A model generated the notes under the pieces. It was not told the DNA's origin. It saw nothing but the letters and a program-made list of their open reading frames with translations, and did not search any database. From Meloidogyne chitwoodi (lineage: Eukaryota; Nematoda; Chromadorea; Rhabditida; Meloidogynidae), in the NCBI GenBank assembly GCA_015183035.1, contig JACZZP010000003.1, forward strand, positions 744,001 to 808,000: a stretch of 64,000 nucleotides of DNA. The letters are read 5' to 3'. The number at the start of each line of letters is the position of its first letter. Positions within the stretch are counted from its first letter, which is position 1. A program made the position numbers and the translations under genes. Shown piece by piece: positions 12,901 to 29,400 of this stretch.

Positions 12901-15900
12901 TAATAAAAACAAAATTACCTAAAATATAAAAACAGCTTAAACTACCTACGTATAATATTAAGCCTTAAATTTATTTCTTATTTGATTCTACTATAATTAT
13001 AAGAATTTTTTCTTAAATACATATAGATGAATCTAATAAAAACAAAATTACCTAAAATATAAAAACAGTTTAAACTACCTATGTATAATATTAAGCCTTA
13101 AATTTATTTCTTATTTGATTCTACTATAATTATAAGAATTTTTTCTTAAATACATATAGATGAATCTAATAAAAACAAAATTACCTAAAATATAAAAACA
13201 GTTTAAACTACCTACGTATAATATTAAGCCTTAAATTTATTTCTTATTTGATTCTACTATAATTATAAGAATTTTTTCTTAAATACATATAGATGAATCT
13301 AATAAAAACAAAATTACCTAAAATATAAAAACAGTTTAAACTACCTACGTATAATATTAAGCCTTAAATTTATTTCTTATTTGATTCTACTATAATTATA
13401 AGAATTTTTTCTTAAATACATATAGATGAATCTAATAAAAACAAAATTACCTAAAATATAAAAACAGTTTAAACTACCTATGTATAATATTAAGCCTTAA
13501 ATTTATTTCTTATTTGATTCTACTATATTTATAAGAATTTTTTCTTAAATACATATAGATGAATCTAATAAAAACAAAATTACCTAAAATATAAAAACAG
13601 TTTAAACTACCTATGTATAATATTAAGCCTTAAATTTATTTCTTATTTGATTCTACTATAATTTATAAGAATTTTTTCTTAAATACATATAGATGAATCT
13701 AATAAAAACAAAATTACCTAAAATATAAAAACAGTTTAAACTACCTACGTATAATATTAAGCCTTAAATTTATTTCTTATTTGATTCTACTATAATTATA
13801 AGAATTTTTTCTTAAATACATATAGATGAATCTAATAAAAACAAAATTACCTAAAATATAAAAACAGTTTAAACTACCTATGTATAATATTAAGCCTTAA
13901 ATTTATTTCTTATTTGATTCTACTATATTTATAAGAATTTTTTCTTAAATACATATAGATGAATCTAATAAAAACAAAATTACCTAAAATATAAAAACAG
14001 TTTAAACTACCTATGTATAATATTAAGCCTTAAATTTATTTCTTATTTGATTCTACTATAATTATAAGAATTTTTTCTTAAATACATATAGATGAATCTA
14101 ATAAAAACAAAATTACCTAAAATATAAAAACAGTTTAAACTACCTATGTATAATATTAAGCCTTAAATTTATTTCTTATTTGATTCTACTATAATTATAA
14201 GAATTTTTTCTTAAATACATATAGATGAATCTAATAAAAACAAAATTACCTAAAATATAAAAACAGTTTAAACTACCTACGTATAATATTAAGCCTTAAA
14301 TTTATTTCTTATTTGATTCTACTATAATTATAAGAATTTTTTCTTAAATACATATAGATGAATCTAATAAAAACAAAATTACCTAAAATATAAAAACAGT
14401 TTAAACTACCTACGTATAATATTAAGCCTTAAATTTATTTCTTATTTGATTCTACTATAATTATAAGAATTTTTTCTTAAATACATATAGATGAATCTAA
14501 TAAAAACAAAATTACCTAAAATATAAAAACAGTTAAACTACCTACGTATAATATTAAGCCTTAAATTTATTTCTTATTTGATTCTACTATAATTATAAGA
14601 ATTTTTTCTTAAATACATATAGATGAATCTAATAAAAACAAAATTACCTAAAATATAAAAACAGTTTAAACTACCTATGTATAATATTAAGCCTTAAATT
14701 TATTTCTTATTTGATTCTACTATAATTATAAGAATTTTTTCTTAAATACATATAGATGAATCTAATAAAAACAAAATTACCTAAAATATAAAAACAGTTT
14801 AAACTACCTATGTATAATATTAAGCCTTAAATTTATTTCTTATTTGATTCTACTATATTTATAAGAATTTTTTCTTAAATACATATAGATGAATCTAATA
14901 AAAACAAAATTACCTAAAATATAAAAACAGTTTAAACTACCTATGTATAATATTAAGCCTTAAATTTATTTCTTATTTGATTCTACTATAATTATAAGAA
15001 TTTTTTCTTAAATACATATAGATGAATCTAATAAAAACAAAATTACCTAAAATATAAAAACAGTTTAAACTACCTACGTATAATATTAAGCCTTAAATTT
15101 ATTTCTTATTTGATTCTACTATAATTATAAGAATTTTTTCTTAAATACATATAGATGAATCTAATAAAAACAAAATTACCTAAAATATAAAAACAGTTTA
15201 AACTACCTACGTATAATATTAAGCCTTAAATTTATTTCTTATTTGATTCTACTATAATTATAAGAATTTTTTCTTAAATACATATAGATGAATCTAATAA
15301 AAACAAAATTACCTAAAATATAAAAACAGTTTAAACTACCTACGTATAATATTAAGCCTTAAATTTATTTCTTATTTGATTCTACTATAATTATAAGAAT
15401 TTTTTCTTAAATACATATAGATGAATCTAATAAAAACAAAATTACCTAAAATATAAAAACAGTTTAAACTACCTACGTATAATATTAAGCCTTAAATTTA
15501 TTTCTTATTTGATTCTACTATAATTATAAGAATTTTTTCTTAAATACATATAGATGAATCTAATAAAAACAAAATTACCTAAAATATAAAAACAGTTTAA
15601 ACTACCTATGTATAATATTAAGCCTTAAATTTATTTCTTATTTGATTCTACTATAATTATAAGAATTTTTTCTTAAATACATATAGATGAATCTAATAAA
15701 AACAAAATTACCTAAAATATAAAAACAGTTTAAACTACCTATGTATAATATTAAGCCTTAAATTTATTTCTTATTTGATTCTACTATAATTATAAGAATT
15801 TTTTCTTAAATACATATAGATGAATCTAATAAAAACAAAATTACCTAAAATATAAAAACAGTTTAAACTACCTACGTATAATATTAAGCCTTAAATTTAT

Positions 15901-18900
15901 TTCTTATTTGATTCTACTATAATTATAAGAATTTTTTCTTAAATACATATAGATGAATCTAATAAAAACAAAATTACCTAAAATATAAAAACAGTTTAAA
16001 CTACCTACGTATAATATTAAGCCTTAAATTTATTTCTTATTTGATTCTACTATAATTATAAGAATTTTTTCTTAAATACATATAGATGAATCTAATAAAA
16101 ACAAAATTACCTAAAATATAAAAACAGTTTAAACTACCTACGTATAATATTAAGCCTTAAATTTATTTCTTATTTGATTCTACTATAATTATAAGAATTT
16201 TTTCTTAAATACATATAGATGAATCTAATAAAAACAAAATTACCTAAAATATAAAAACAGTTTAAACTACCTATGTATAATATTAAGCCTTAAATTTATT
16301 TCTTATTTGATTCTACTATAATTATAAGAATTTTTTCTTAAATACATATAGATGAATCTAATAAAAACAAAATTACCTAAAATATAAAAACAGTTTAATC
16401 TACCTACGTATAATATTAAGCCTTAAATTTATTTCTTATTTGATTCTACTATAATTATAAGAATTTTTTCTTAAATACATATAGATGAATCTAATAAAAA
16501 CAAAATTACCTAAAATATAAAAACAGTTTAAACTACCTACGTATAATATTAAGCCTTAAATTTATTTCTTATTTGATTCTACTATAATTATAAGAATTTT
16601 TTCTTAAATACATATAGATGAATCTAATAAAAACAAAATTACCTAAAATATAAAAACAGTTTAAACTACCTATGTATAATATTAAGCCTTAAATTTATTT
16701 CTTATTTGATTCTACTATAATTATAAGAATTTTTTCTTAAATACATATAGATGAATCTAATAAAAACAAAATTACCTAAAATATAAAAACAGTTTAAACT
16801 ACCTACGTATAATATTAAGCCTTAAATTTATTTCTTATTTGATTCTACTATAATTATAAGAATTTTTTCTTAAATACATATAGATGAATCTAATAAAAAC
16901 AAAATTACCTAAAATATAAAAACAGTTTAAACTACCTACGTATAATATTAAGCCTTAAATTTATTTCTTATTTGATTCTACTATAATTATAAGAATTTTT
17001 TCTTAAATACATATAGATGAATCTAATAAAAACAAAATTACCTTAAATTTATTTCTTATTTGATTCTACTATAATTATAAGAATTTTTTCTTAAATACAT
17101 ATAGATGAATCTAATAAAAACAAAATTACCTAAAATATAAAAACAGTTTAAACTACCTACGTATAATATTAAGCCTTAAATTTATTTCTTATTTGATTCT
17201 ACTATAATTATAAGAATTTTTTCTTAAATACATATAGATGAATCTAATAAAAACAAAATTACCTAAAATATAAAAACAGTTTAAACTACCTACGTATAAT
17301 ATTAAGCCTTAAATTTATTTCTTATTTGATTCTACTATAATTATAAGAATTTTTTCTTAAATACATATAGATGAATCTTATAAAAACAAAATTACCTAAA
17401 ATATAAAAACAGTTTAAACTACCTACGTATAATATTAAGCCTTAAATTTATTTCTTATTTGATTCTACTATAATTATAAGAATTTTTTCTTAAATACATA
17501 TAGATGAATCTAATAAAAACAAAATTACCTTAAATTTATTTCTTATTTGATTCTACTATAATTATAAGAATTTTTTCTTAAATACATATAGATGAATCTA
17601 ATAAAAACAAAATTACCTAAAATATAAAAACAGTTTAAACTACCTACGTATAATATTAAGCCTTAAATTTATTTCTTATTTGATTCTACTATAATTATAA
17701 GAATTTTTTCTTAAATACATATAGATGAATCTAATAAAAACAAAATTACCTAAAATATAAAAACAGTTTAAACTACCTACGTATAATATTAAGCCTTAAA
17801 TTTATTTCTTATTTGATTCTACTATAATTATAAGAATTTTTTCTTAAATACATATAGATGAATCTAATAAAAACAAAATTACCTAAAATATAAAAACAGT
17901 TTAAACTACCTACGTATAATATTAAGCCTTAAATTTATTTCTTATTTGATTCTACTATAATTATAAGAATTTTTTCTTAAATACATATAGATGAATCTAA
18001 TAAAAACAAAATTACCTAAAATATAAAAACAGTTTAAACTACCTATGTATAATATTAAGCCTTAAATTTATTTCTTATTTGATTCTACTATATTTATAAG
18101 AATTTTTTCTTAAATACATATAGATGAATCTAATAAAAACAAAATTACCTAAAATATAAAAACAGTTTAATCTACCTACGTATAATATTAAGCCTTAAAT
18201 TTATTTCTTATTTGATTCTACTATAATTATAAGAATTTTTTCTTAAATACATATAGATGAATCTAATAAAAACAAAATTACCTAAAATATAAAAACAGTT
18301 TAAACTACCTACGTATAATATTAAGCCTTAAATTTATTTCTTATTTGATTCTACTAAAATTATAAGAATTTTTTCTTAAATACATATAGATGAATCTAAT
18401 AAAAACAAAATTACCTAAAATATAAAAACAGTTTAAACTACCTATGTATAATATTAAGCCTTAAATTTATTTCTTATTTGATTCTACTATAATTATAAGA
18501 ATTTTTTCTTAAATACATATAGATGAATCTAATAAAAACAAAATTACCTAAAATATAAAAACAGTTTAAACTACCTAAGTATAATATTAAGCCTTAAATT
18601 TATTTCTTATTTGATTCTACTATAATTATAAGAATTTTTTCTTAAATACATATAGATGAATCTAATAAAAACAAAATTACCTAAAATATAAAAACAGTTT
18701 AAACTACCTACGTATAATATTAAGCCTTAAATTTATTTCTTATTTGATTCTACTATAATTATAAGAATTTTTTCTTAAATACATATAGATGAATCTAATA
18801 AAAACAAAATTACCTAAAATATAAAAACAGTTTAAACTACCTACGTATAATATTAAGCCTTAAATTTATTTCTTATTTGATTCTACTATAATTATAAGAA

Positions 18901-21501
18901 TTTTTTCTTAAATACATATAGATGAATCTAATAAAAACAAAATTACCTAAAATATAAAAACAGTTTAAACTACCTACGTATAATATTAAGCCTTAAATTT
19001 ATTTCTTATTTGATTCTACTATAAGTATAAGAATTTTTTCTTAAATACATATAGATGAATCTAATAAAAACAAAATTACCTAAAATATAAAAACAGTTTA
19101 AACTACCTATGTATAATATTAAGCCTTAAATTTATTTCTTATTTGATTCTACTATAATTATAAGAATTTTTTCTTAAATACATATAGATGAATCTAATAA
19201 AAACAAAATTACCTAAAATATAAAAACAGTTTAAACTACCTATGTATAATATTAAGCCTTAAATTTATTTCTTATTTGATTCTACTATAATTATAAGAAT
19301 TTTTTCTTAAATACATATAGATGAATCTAATAAAAACAAAATTACCTAAAATATAAAAACAGTTTAAACTACCTATGTATAATATTAAGCCTTAAATTTA
19401 TTTCTTATTTGATTCTACTATATTTATAAGAATTTTTTCTTAAATACATATAGATGAATCTAATAAAAACAAAATTACCTAAAATATAAAAACAGTTTAA
19501 ACTACCTACGTATAATATTAAGCCTTAAATTTATTTCTTATTTGATTCTACTATAATTATAAGAATTTTTTCTTAAATACATATAGATGAATCTAATAAA
19601 AACAAAATTACCTAAAATATAAAAACAGTTTAAACTACCTACGTATAATATTAAGCCTTAAATTTATTTCTTATTTGATTCTACTATATTTATAAGAATT
19701 TTTTCTTAAATACATATAGATGAATCTAATAAAAACAAAATTACCTAAAATATAAAAACAGTTTAAACTACCTACGTATAATATTAAGCCTTAAATTTAT
19801 TTCTTATTTGATTCTACTATAATTATAAGAATTTTTTCTTAAATACATATAGATGAATCTAATAAAAACAAAATTACCTAAAATATAAAAACAGTTTAAA
19901 CTACCTACGTATAATATTAAGCCTTAAATTTATTTCTTATTTGATTCTACTATAATTATAAGAATTTTTTCTTAAATACATATAGATGAATCTAATAAAA
20001 ACAAAATTACCTAAAATATAAAAACAGTTTAAACTACCTACGTATAATATTAAGCCTTAAATTTATTTCTTATTTGATTCTACTATAATTATAAGAATTT
20101 TTTCTTAAATACATATAGATGAATCTAATAAAAACAAAATTACCTAAAATATAAAAACAGTTTAAACTACCTACGTATAATATTAAGCCTTAAATTTATT
20201 TCTTATTTGATTCTACTATAATTATAAGAATTTTTTCTTAAATACATATAGATGAATCTAATAAAAACAAAATTACCTAAAATATAAAAACAGTTTAAAC
20301 TACCTACGTATAATATTAAGCCTTAAATTTATTTCTTATTTGATTCTACTATAATTATAAGAATTTTTTCTTAAATACATATAGATGAATCTAATAAAAA
20401 CAAAATTACCTAAAATATAAAAACAGTTTAAACTACCTACGTATAATATTAAGCCTTAAATTTATTTCTTATTTGATTCTACTATAATTATAAGAATTTT
20501 TTCTTAAATACATATAGATGAATCTAATAAAAACAAAATTACCTAAAATATAAAAACAGTTTAAACTACCTATGTATAATATTAAGCCTTAAATTTATTT
20601 CTTATTTGATTCTACTATAATTATAAGAATTTTTTCTTAAATACATATAGATGAATCTAATAAAAACAAAATTACCTAAAATATAAAAACAGTTTAAACT
20701 ACCTACGTATAATATTAAGCCTTAAATTTATTTCTTATTTGATTCTACTATAATTATAAGAATTTTTTCTTAAATACATATAGATGAATCTAATAAAAAC
20801 AAAATTACCTAAAATATAAAAACAGTTTAAACTACCTACGTATAATATTAAGCCTTAAATTTATTTCTTATTTGATTCTACTATAATTATAAGAATTTTT
20901 TCTTAAATACATATAGATGAATCTAATAAAAACAAAATTACCTAAAATATAAAAACAGTTTAAACTACCTACGTATAATATTAAGCCTTAAATTTATTTC
21001 TTATTTGATTCTACTATAATTATAAGAATTTTTTCTTAAATACATATAGATGAATCTAATAAAAACAAAATTACCTAAAATATAAAAACAGTTTAAACTA
21101 CCTACGTATAATATTAAGCCTTAAATTTATTTCTTATTTGATTCTACTATAATTATAAGAATTTTTTCTTAAATACATATAGATGAATCTAATAAAAACA
21201 AAATTACCTAAAATATAAAAACAGTTTAAACTACCTACGTATAATATTAAGCCTTAAATTTATTTCTTATTTGATTCTACTATAATTATAAGAATTTTTT
21301 CTTAAATACATATAGATGAATCTAATAAAAACAAAATTACCTAAAATATAAAAACAGTTTAAACTACCTACGTATAATATTAAGCCTTAAATTTATTTCT
21401 TATTTGATTCTACTATAATTATAAGAATTTTTTCTTAAATACATATAGATGAATCTAATAAAAACAAAATTACCTAAAATATAAAAACAGTTTAAACTAC
21501 C

Positions 21502-24500
21502 TATGTATAATATTAAGCCTTAAATTTATTTCTTATTTGATTCTACTATAATTATAAGAATTTTTTCTTAAATACATATAGATGAATCTAATAAAAACAA
21601 AATTACCTAAAATATAAAAACAGTTTAAACTACCTACGTATAATATTAAGCCTTAAATTTATTTCTTATTTGATTCTACTATAATTATAAGAATTTTTTC
21701 TTAAATACATATAGATGAATCTAATAAAAACAAAATTACCTAAAATATAAAAACAGTTTAATCTACCTACGTATAATATTAAGCCTTAAATTTATTTCTT
21801 ATTTGATTCTACTATAATTATAAGAATTTTTTCTTAAATACATATAGATGAATCTAATAAAAACAAAATTACCTAAAATATAAAAACAGTTTAAACTACC
21901 TACGTATAATATTAAGCCTTAAATTTATTTCTTATTTGATTCTACTATAATTATAAGAATTTTTTCTTAAATACATATAGATGAATCTAATAAAAACAAA
22001 ATTACCTAAAATATAAAAACAGTTTAAACTACCTATGTATAATATTAAGCCTTAAATTTATTTCTTATTTGATTCTACTATAATTATAAGAATTTTTTCT
22101 TAAATACATATAGATGAATCTAATAAAAACAAAATTACCTAAAATATAAAAACAGTTTAAACTACCTACGTATAATATTAAGCCTTAAATTTATTTCTTA
22201 TTTGATTCTACTATAATTATAAGAATTTTTTCTTAAATACATATAGATGAATCTAATAAAAACAAAATTACCTAAAATATAAAAACAGTTTAAACTACCT
22301 ACGTATAATATTAAGCCTTAAATTTATTTCTTATTTGATTCTACTATAATTATAAGAATTTTTTCTTAAATACATATAGATGAATCTAATAAAAACAAAA
22401 TTACCTAAAATATAAAAACAGTTTAAACTACCTACGTATAATATTAAGCCTTAAATTTATTTCTTATTTGATTCTACTATAATTATAAGAATTTTTTCTT
22501 AAATACATATAGATGAATCTAATAAAAACAAAATTACCTAAAATATAAAAACAGTTTAAACTACCTACGTATAATATTAAGCCTTAAATTTATTTCTTAT
22601 TTGATTCTACTATAATTATAAGAATTTTTTCTTAAATACATATAGATGAATCTAATAAAAACAAAATTACCTAAAATATAAAAACAGTTTAAACTACCTA
22701 TGTATAATATTAAGCCTTAAATTTATTTCTTATTTGATTCTACTATAATTATAAGAATTTTTTCTTAAATACATATAGATGAATCTAATAAAAACAAAAT
22801 TACCTAAAATATAAAAACAGTTTAAACTACCTACGTATAATATTAAGCCTTAAATTTATTTCTTATTTGATTCTACTATAATTATAAGAATTTTTTCTTA
22901 AATACATATAGATGAATCTAATAAAAACAAAATTACCTAAAATATAAAAACAGTTTAAACTACCTACGTATAATATTAAGCCTTAAATTTATTTCTTATT
23001 TGATTCTACTATAATTATAAGAATTTTTTCTTAAATACATATAGATGAATCTAATAAAAACAAAATTACCTAAAATATAAAAACAGTTTAAACTACCTAC
23101 GTATAATATTAAGCCTTAAATTTATTTCTTATTTGATTCTACTATAATTATAAGAATTTTTTCTTAAATACATATAGATGAATCTAATAAAAACAAAATT
23201 ACCTAAAATATAAAAACAGTTTAAACTACCTACGTATAATATTAAGCCTTAAATTTATTTCTTATTTGATTCTACTATAATTATAAGAATTTTTTCTTAA
23301 ATACATATAGATGAATCTAATAAAAACAAAATTACCTAAAATATAAAAACAGTTTAAACTACCTATGTATAATATTAAGCCTTAAATTTATTTCTTATTT
23401 GATTCTACTATAATTATAAGAATTTTTTCTTAAATACATATAGATGAATCTAATAAAAACAAAATTACCTAAAATATAAAAACAGTTTAAACTACCTACG
23501 TATAATATTAAGCCTTAAATTTATTTCTTATTTGATTCTACTATAATTATAAGAATTTTTTCTTAAATACATATAGATGAATCTAATAAAAACAAAATTA
23601 CCTAAAATATAAAAACAGTTTAATCTACCTACGTATAATATTAAGCCTTAAATTTATTTCTTATTTGATTCTACTATAATTATAAGAATTTTTTCTTAAA
23701 TACATATAGATGAATCTAATAAAAACAAAATTACCTAAAATATAAAAACAGTTTAAACTACCTACGTATAATATTAAGCCTTAAATTTATTTCTTATTTG
23801 ATTCTACTATAATTATAAGAATTTTTTCTTAAATACATATAGATGAATCTAATAAAAACAAAATTACCTAAAATATAAAAACAGTTTAAACTACCTATGT
23901 ATAATATTAAGCCTTAAATTTATTTCTTATTTGATTCTACTATAATTATAAGAATTTTTTCTTAAATACATATAGATGAATCTAATAAAAACAAAATTAC
24001 CTAAAATATAAAAACAGTTTAAACTACCTACGTATAATATTAAGCCTTAAATTTATTTCTTATTTGATTCTACTATAATTATAAGAATTTTTTCTTAAAT
24101 ACATATAGATGAATCTAATAAAAACAAAATTACCTAAAATATAAAAACAGTTTAAACTACCTACGTATAATATTAAGCCTTAAATTTATTTCTTATTTGA
24201 TTCTACTATAATTATAAGAATTTTTTCTTAAATACATATAGATGAATCTAATAAAAACAAAATTACCTAAAATATAAAAACAGTTTAAACTACCTACGTA
24301 TAATATTAAGCCTTAAATTTATTTCTTATTTGATTCTACTATAATTATAAGAATTTTTTCTTAAATACATATAGATGAATCTAATAAAAACAAAATTACC
24401 TAAAATATAAAAACAGTTTAAACTACCTACGTATAATATTAAGCCTTAAATTTATTTCTTATTTGATTCTACTATAATTATAAGAATTTTTTCTTAAATA

Positions 24501-26423
24501 CATATAGATGAATCTAATAAAAACAAAATTACCTAAAATATAAAAACAGTTTAAACTACCTATGTATAATATTAAGCCTTAAATTTATTTCTTATTTGAT
24601 TCTACTATAATTATAAGAATTTTTTCTTAAATACATATAGATGAATCTAATAAAAACAAAATTACCTAAAATATAAAAACAGTTTAAACTACCTACGTAT
24701 AATATTAAGCCTTAAATTTATTTCTTATTTGATTCTACTATAATTATAAGAATTTTTTCTTAAATACATATAGATGAATCTAATAAAAACAAAATTACCT
24801 AAAATATAAAAACAGTTTAAACTACCTACGTATAATATTAAGCCTTAAATTTATTTCTTATTTGATTCTACTATAATTATAAGAATTTTTTCTTAAATAC
24901 ATATAGATGAATCTAATAAAAACAAAATTACCTAAAATATAAAAACAGTTTAAACTACCTACGTATAATATTAAGCCTTAAATTTATTTCTTATTTGATT
25001 CTACTATAATTATAAGAATTTTTTCTTAAATACATATAGATGAATCTAATAAAAACAAAATTACCTAAAATATAAAAACAGTTTAAACTACCTACGTATA
25101 ATATTAAGCCTTAAATTTATTTCTTATTTGATTCTACTATAATTATAAGAATTTTTTCTTAAATACATATAGATGAATCTAATAAAAACAAAATTACCTA
25201 AAATATAAAAACAGTTTAAACTACCTATGTATAATATTAAGCCTTAAATTTATTTCTTATTTGATTCTACTATAATTATAAGAATTTTTTCTTAAATACA
25301 TATAGATGAATCTAATAAAAACAAAATTACCTAAAATATAAAAACAGTTTAAACTACCTACGTATAATATTAAGCCTTAAATTTATTTCTTATTTGATTC
25401 TACTATAATTATAAGAATTTTTTCTTAAATACATATAGATGAATCTAATAAAAACAAAATTACCTAAAATATAAAAACAGTTTAATCTACCTACGTATAA
25501 TATTAAGCCTTAAATTTATTTCTTATTTGATTCTACTATAATTATAAGAATTTTTTCTTAAATACATATAGATGAATCTAATAAAAACAAAATTACCTAA
25601 AATATAAAAACAGTTTAAACTACCTACGTATAATATTAAGCCTTAAATTTATTTCTTATTTGATTCTACTATAATTATAAGAATTTTTTCTTAAATACAT
25701 ATAGATGAATCTAATAAAAACAAAATTACCTAAAATATAAAAACAGTTTAAACTACCTATGTATAATATTAAGCCTTAAATTTATTTCTTATTTGATTCT
25801 ACTATAATTATAAGAATTTTTTCTTAAATACATATAGATGAATCTAATAAAAACAAAATTACCTAAAATATAAAAACAGTTTAAACTACCTACGTATAAT
25901 ATTAAGCCTTAAATTTATTTCTTATTTGATTCTACTATAATTATAAGAATTTTTTCTTAAATACATATAGATGAATCTAATAAAAACAAAATTACCTAAA
26001 ATATAAAAACAGTTTAAACTACCTACGTATAATATTAAGCCTTAAATTTATTTCTTATTTGATTCTACTATAATTATAAGAATTTTTTCTTAAATACATA
26101 TAGATGAATCTAATAAAAACAAAATTACCTAAAATATAAAAACAGTTTAAACTACCTACGTATAATATTAAGCCTTAAATTTATTTCTTATTTGATTCTA
26201 CTATAATTATAAGAATTTTTTCTTAAATACATATAGATGAATCTAATAAAAACAAAATTACCTAAAATATAAAAACAGTTTAAACTACCTACGTATAATA
26301 TTAAGCCTTAAATTTATTTCTTATTTGATTCTACTATAATTATAAGAATTTTTTCTTAAATACATATAGATGAATCTAATAAAAACAAAATTACCTAAAA
26401 TATAAAAACAGTTTAAACTACCT
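21502..26423. repeat. 14-monomer higher-order repeat block (1862 bp period)
   Basis: Inside the satellite the CTATGTA variant occurs at 21502, 22034, 22699, 23364, 23896, 24561, 25226, 25758 and 26423. The spacings are 4, 5, 5, 4, 5, 5, 4 and 5 monomers, a repeating 5-5-4 pattern. Independently, the rarer ATCTACC variant occurs at 21761, 23623 and 25485, exactly 1862 bp (14 x 133) apart. Two independent markers with the same period show that this block grew by duplication of a 14-monomer unit rather than one monomer at a time. Confidence 0.9.
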
Positions 26424-29400
26424 ATGTATAATATTAAGCCTTAAATTTATTTCTTATTTGATTCTACTATAATTATAAGAATTTTTTCTTAAATACATAT
26501 AGATGAATCTAATAAAAACAAAATTACCTTAAATTTATTTCTTATTTGATTCTACTATAATTATAAGAATTTTTTCTTAAATACATATAGATGAATCTAA
26601 TAAAAACAAAATTACCTAAAATATAAAAACAGTTTAAACTACCTACGTATAATATTAAGCCTTAAATTTATTTCTTATTTGATTCTACTATAATTATAAG
26701 AATTTTTTCTTAAATACATATAGATGAATCTAATAAAAACAAAATTACCTAAAATATAAAAACAGTTTAAACTACCTATGTATAATATTAAGCCTTAAAT
26801 TTATTTCTTATTTGATTCTACTATAATTATAAGAATTTTTTCTTAAATACATATAGATGAATCTAATAAAAACAAAATTACCTAAAATATAAAAACAGTT
26901 TAAACTACCTACGTATAATATTAAGCCTTAAATTTATTTCTTATTTGATTCTACTATAATTATAAGAATTTTTTCTTAAATACATATAGATGAATCTAAT
27001 AAAAACAAAATTACCTAAAATATAAAAACAGTTTAAACTACCTACGTATAATATTAAGCCTTAAATTTATTTCTTATTTGATTCTACTATAATTATAAGA
27101 ATTTTTTCTTAAATACATATAGATGAATCTAATAAAAACAAAATTACCTTAAATTTATTTCTTATTTGATTCTACTATAATTATAAGAATTTTTTCTTAA
27201 ATACATATAGATGAATCTAATAAAAACAAAATTACCTAAAATATAAAAACAGTTTAAACTACCTACGTATAATATTAAGCCTTAAATTTATTTCTTATTT
27301 GATTCTACTATAATTATAAGAATTTTTTCTTAAATACATATAGATGAATCTAATAAAAACAAAATTACCTAAAATATAAAAACAGTTTAAACTACCTACG
27401 TATAATATTAAGCCTTAAATTTATTTCTTATTTGATTCTACTATAATTATAAGAATTTTTTCTTAAATACATATAGATGAATCTAATAAAAACAAAATTA
27501 CCTAAAATATAAAAACAGTTTAAACTACCTACGTATAATATTAAGCCTTAAATTTATTTCTTATTTGATTCTACTATAATTATAAGAATTTTTTCTTAAA
27601 TACATATAGATGAATCTAATAAAAACAAAATTACCTAAAATATAAAAACAGTTTAAACTACCTATGTATAATATTAAGCCTTAAATTTATTTCTTATTTG
27701 ATTCTACTATAATTATAAGAATTTTTTCTTAAATACATATAGATGAATCTAATAAAAACAAAATTACCTAAAATATAAAAACAGTTTAAACTACCTACGT
27801 ATAATATTAAGCCTTAAATTTATTTCTTATTTGATTCTACTATAATTATAAGAATTTTTTCTTAAATACATATAGATGAATCTAATAAAAACAAAATTAC
27901 CTAAAATATAAAAACAGTTTAAACTACCTACGTATAATATTAAGCCTTAAATTTATTTCTTATTTGATTCTACTATAATTATAAGAATTTTTTCTTAAAT
28001 ACATATAGATGAATCTAATAAAAACAAAATTACCTAAAATATAAAAACAGTTTAAACTACCTATGTATAATATTAAGCCTTAAATTTATTTCTTATTTGA
28101 TTCTACTATATTTATAAGAATTTTTTCTTAAATACATATAGATGAATCTAATAAAAACAAAATTACCTAAAATATAAAAACAGTTTAATCTACCTACGTA
28201 TAATATTAAGCCTTAAATTTATTTCTTATTTGATTCTACTATAATTATAAGAATTTTTTCTTAAATACATATAGATGAATCTAATAAAAACAAAATTACC
28301 TAAAATATAAAAACAGTTTAAACTACCTACGTATAATATTAAGCCTTAAATTTATTTCTTATTTGATTCTACTATAATTATAAGAATTTTTTCTTAAATA
28401 CATATAGATGAATCTAATAAAAACAAAATTACCTAAAATATAAAAACAGTTTAAACTACCTACGTATAATATTAAGCCTTAAATTTATTTCTTATTTGAT
28501 TCTACTATAATTATAAGAATTTTTTCTTAAATACATATAGATGAATCTAATAAAAACAAAATTACCTAAAATATAAAAACAGTTTAAACTACCTACGTAT
28601 AATATTAAGCCTTAAATTTATTTCTTATTTGATTCTACTATAATTATAAGAATTTTTTCTTAAATACATATAGATGAATCTAATAAAAACAAAATTACCT
28701 AAAATATAAAAACAGTTTAAACTACCTACGTATAATATTAAGCCTTAAATTTATTTCTTATTTGATTCTACTATAATTATAAGAATTTTTTCTTAAATAC
28801 ATATAGATGAATCTAATAAAAACAAAATTACCTAAAATATAAAAACAGTTTAAACTACCTACGTATAATATTAAGCCTTAAATTTATTTCTTATTTGATT
28901 CTACTATAATTATAAGAATTTTTTCTTAAATACATATAGATGAATCTAATAAAAACAAAATTACCTAAAATATAAAAACAGTTTAAACTACCTATGTATA
29001 ATATTAAGCCTTAAATTTATTTCTTATTTGATTCTACTATATTTATAAGAATTTTTTCTTAAATACATATAGATGAATCTAATAAAAACAAAATTACCTA
29101 AAATATAAAAACAGTTTAATCTACCTACGTATAATATTAAGCCTTAAATTTATTTCTTATTTGATTCTACTATAATTATAAGAATTTTTTCTTAAATACA
29201 TATAGATGAATCTAATAAAAACAAAATTACCTAAAATATAAAAACAGTTTAAACTACCTACGTATAATATTAAGCCTTAAATTTATTTCTTATTTGATTC
29301 TACTATAATTATAAGAATTTTTTCTTAAATACATATAGATGAATCTAATAAAAACAAAATTACCTAAAATATAAAAACAGTTTAAACTACCTATGTATAA

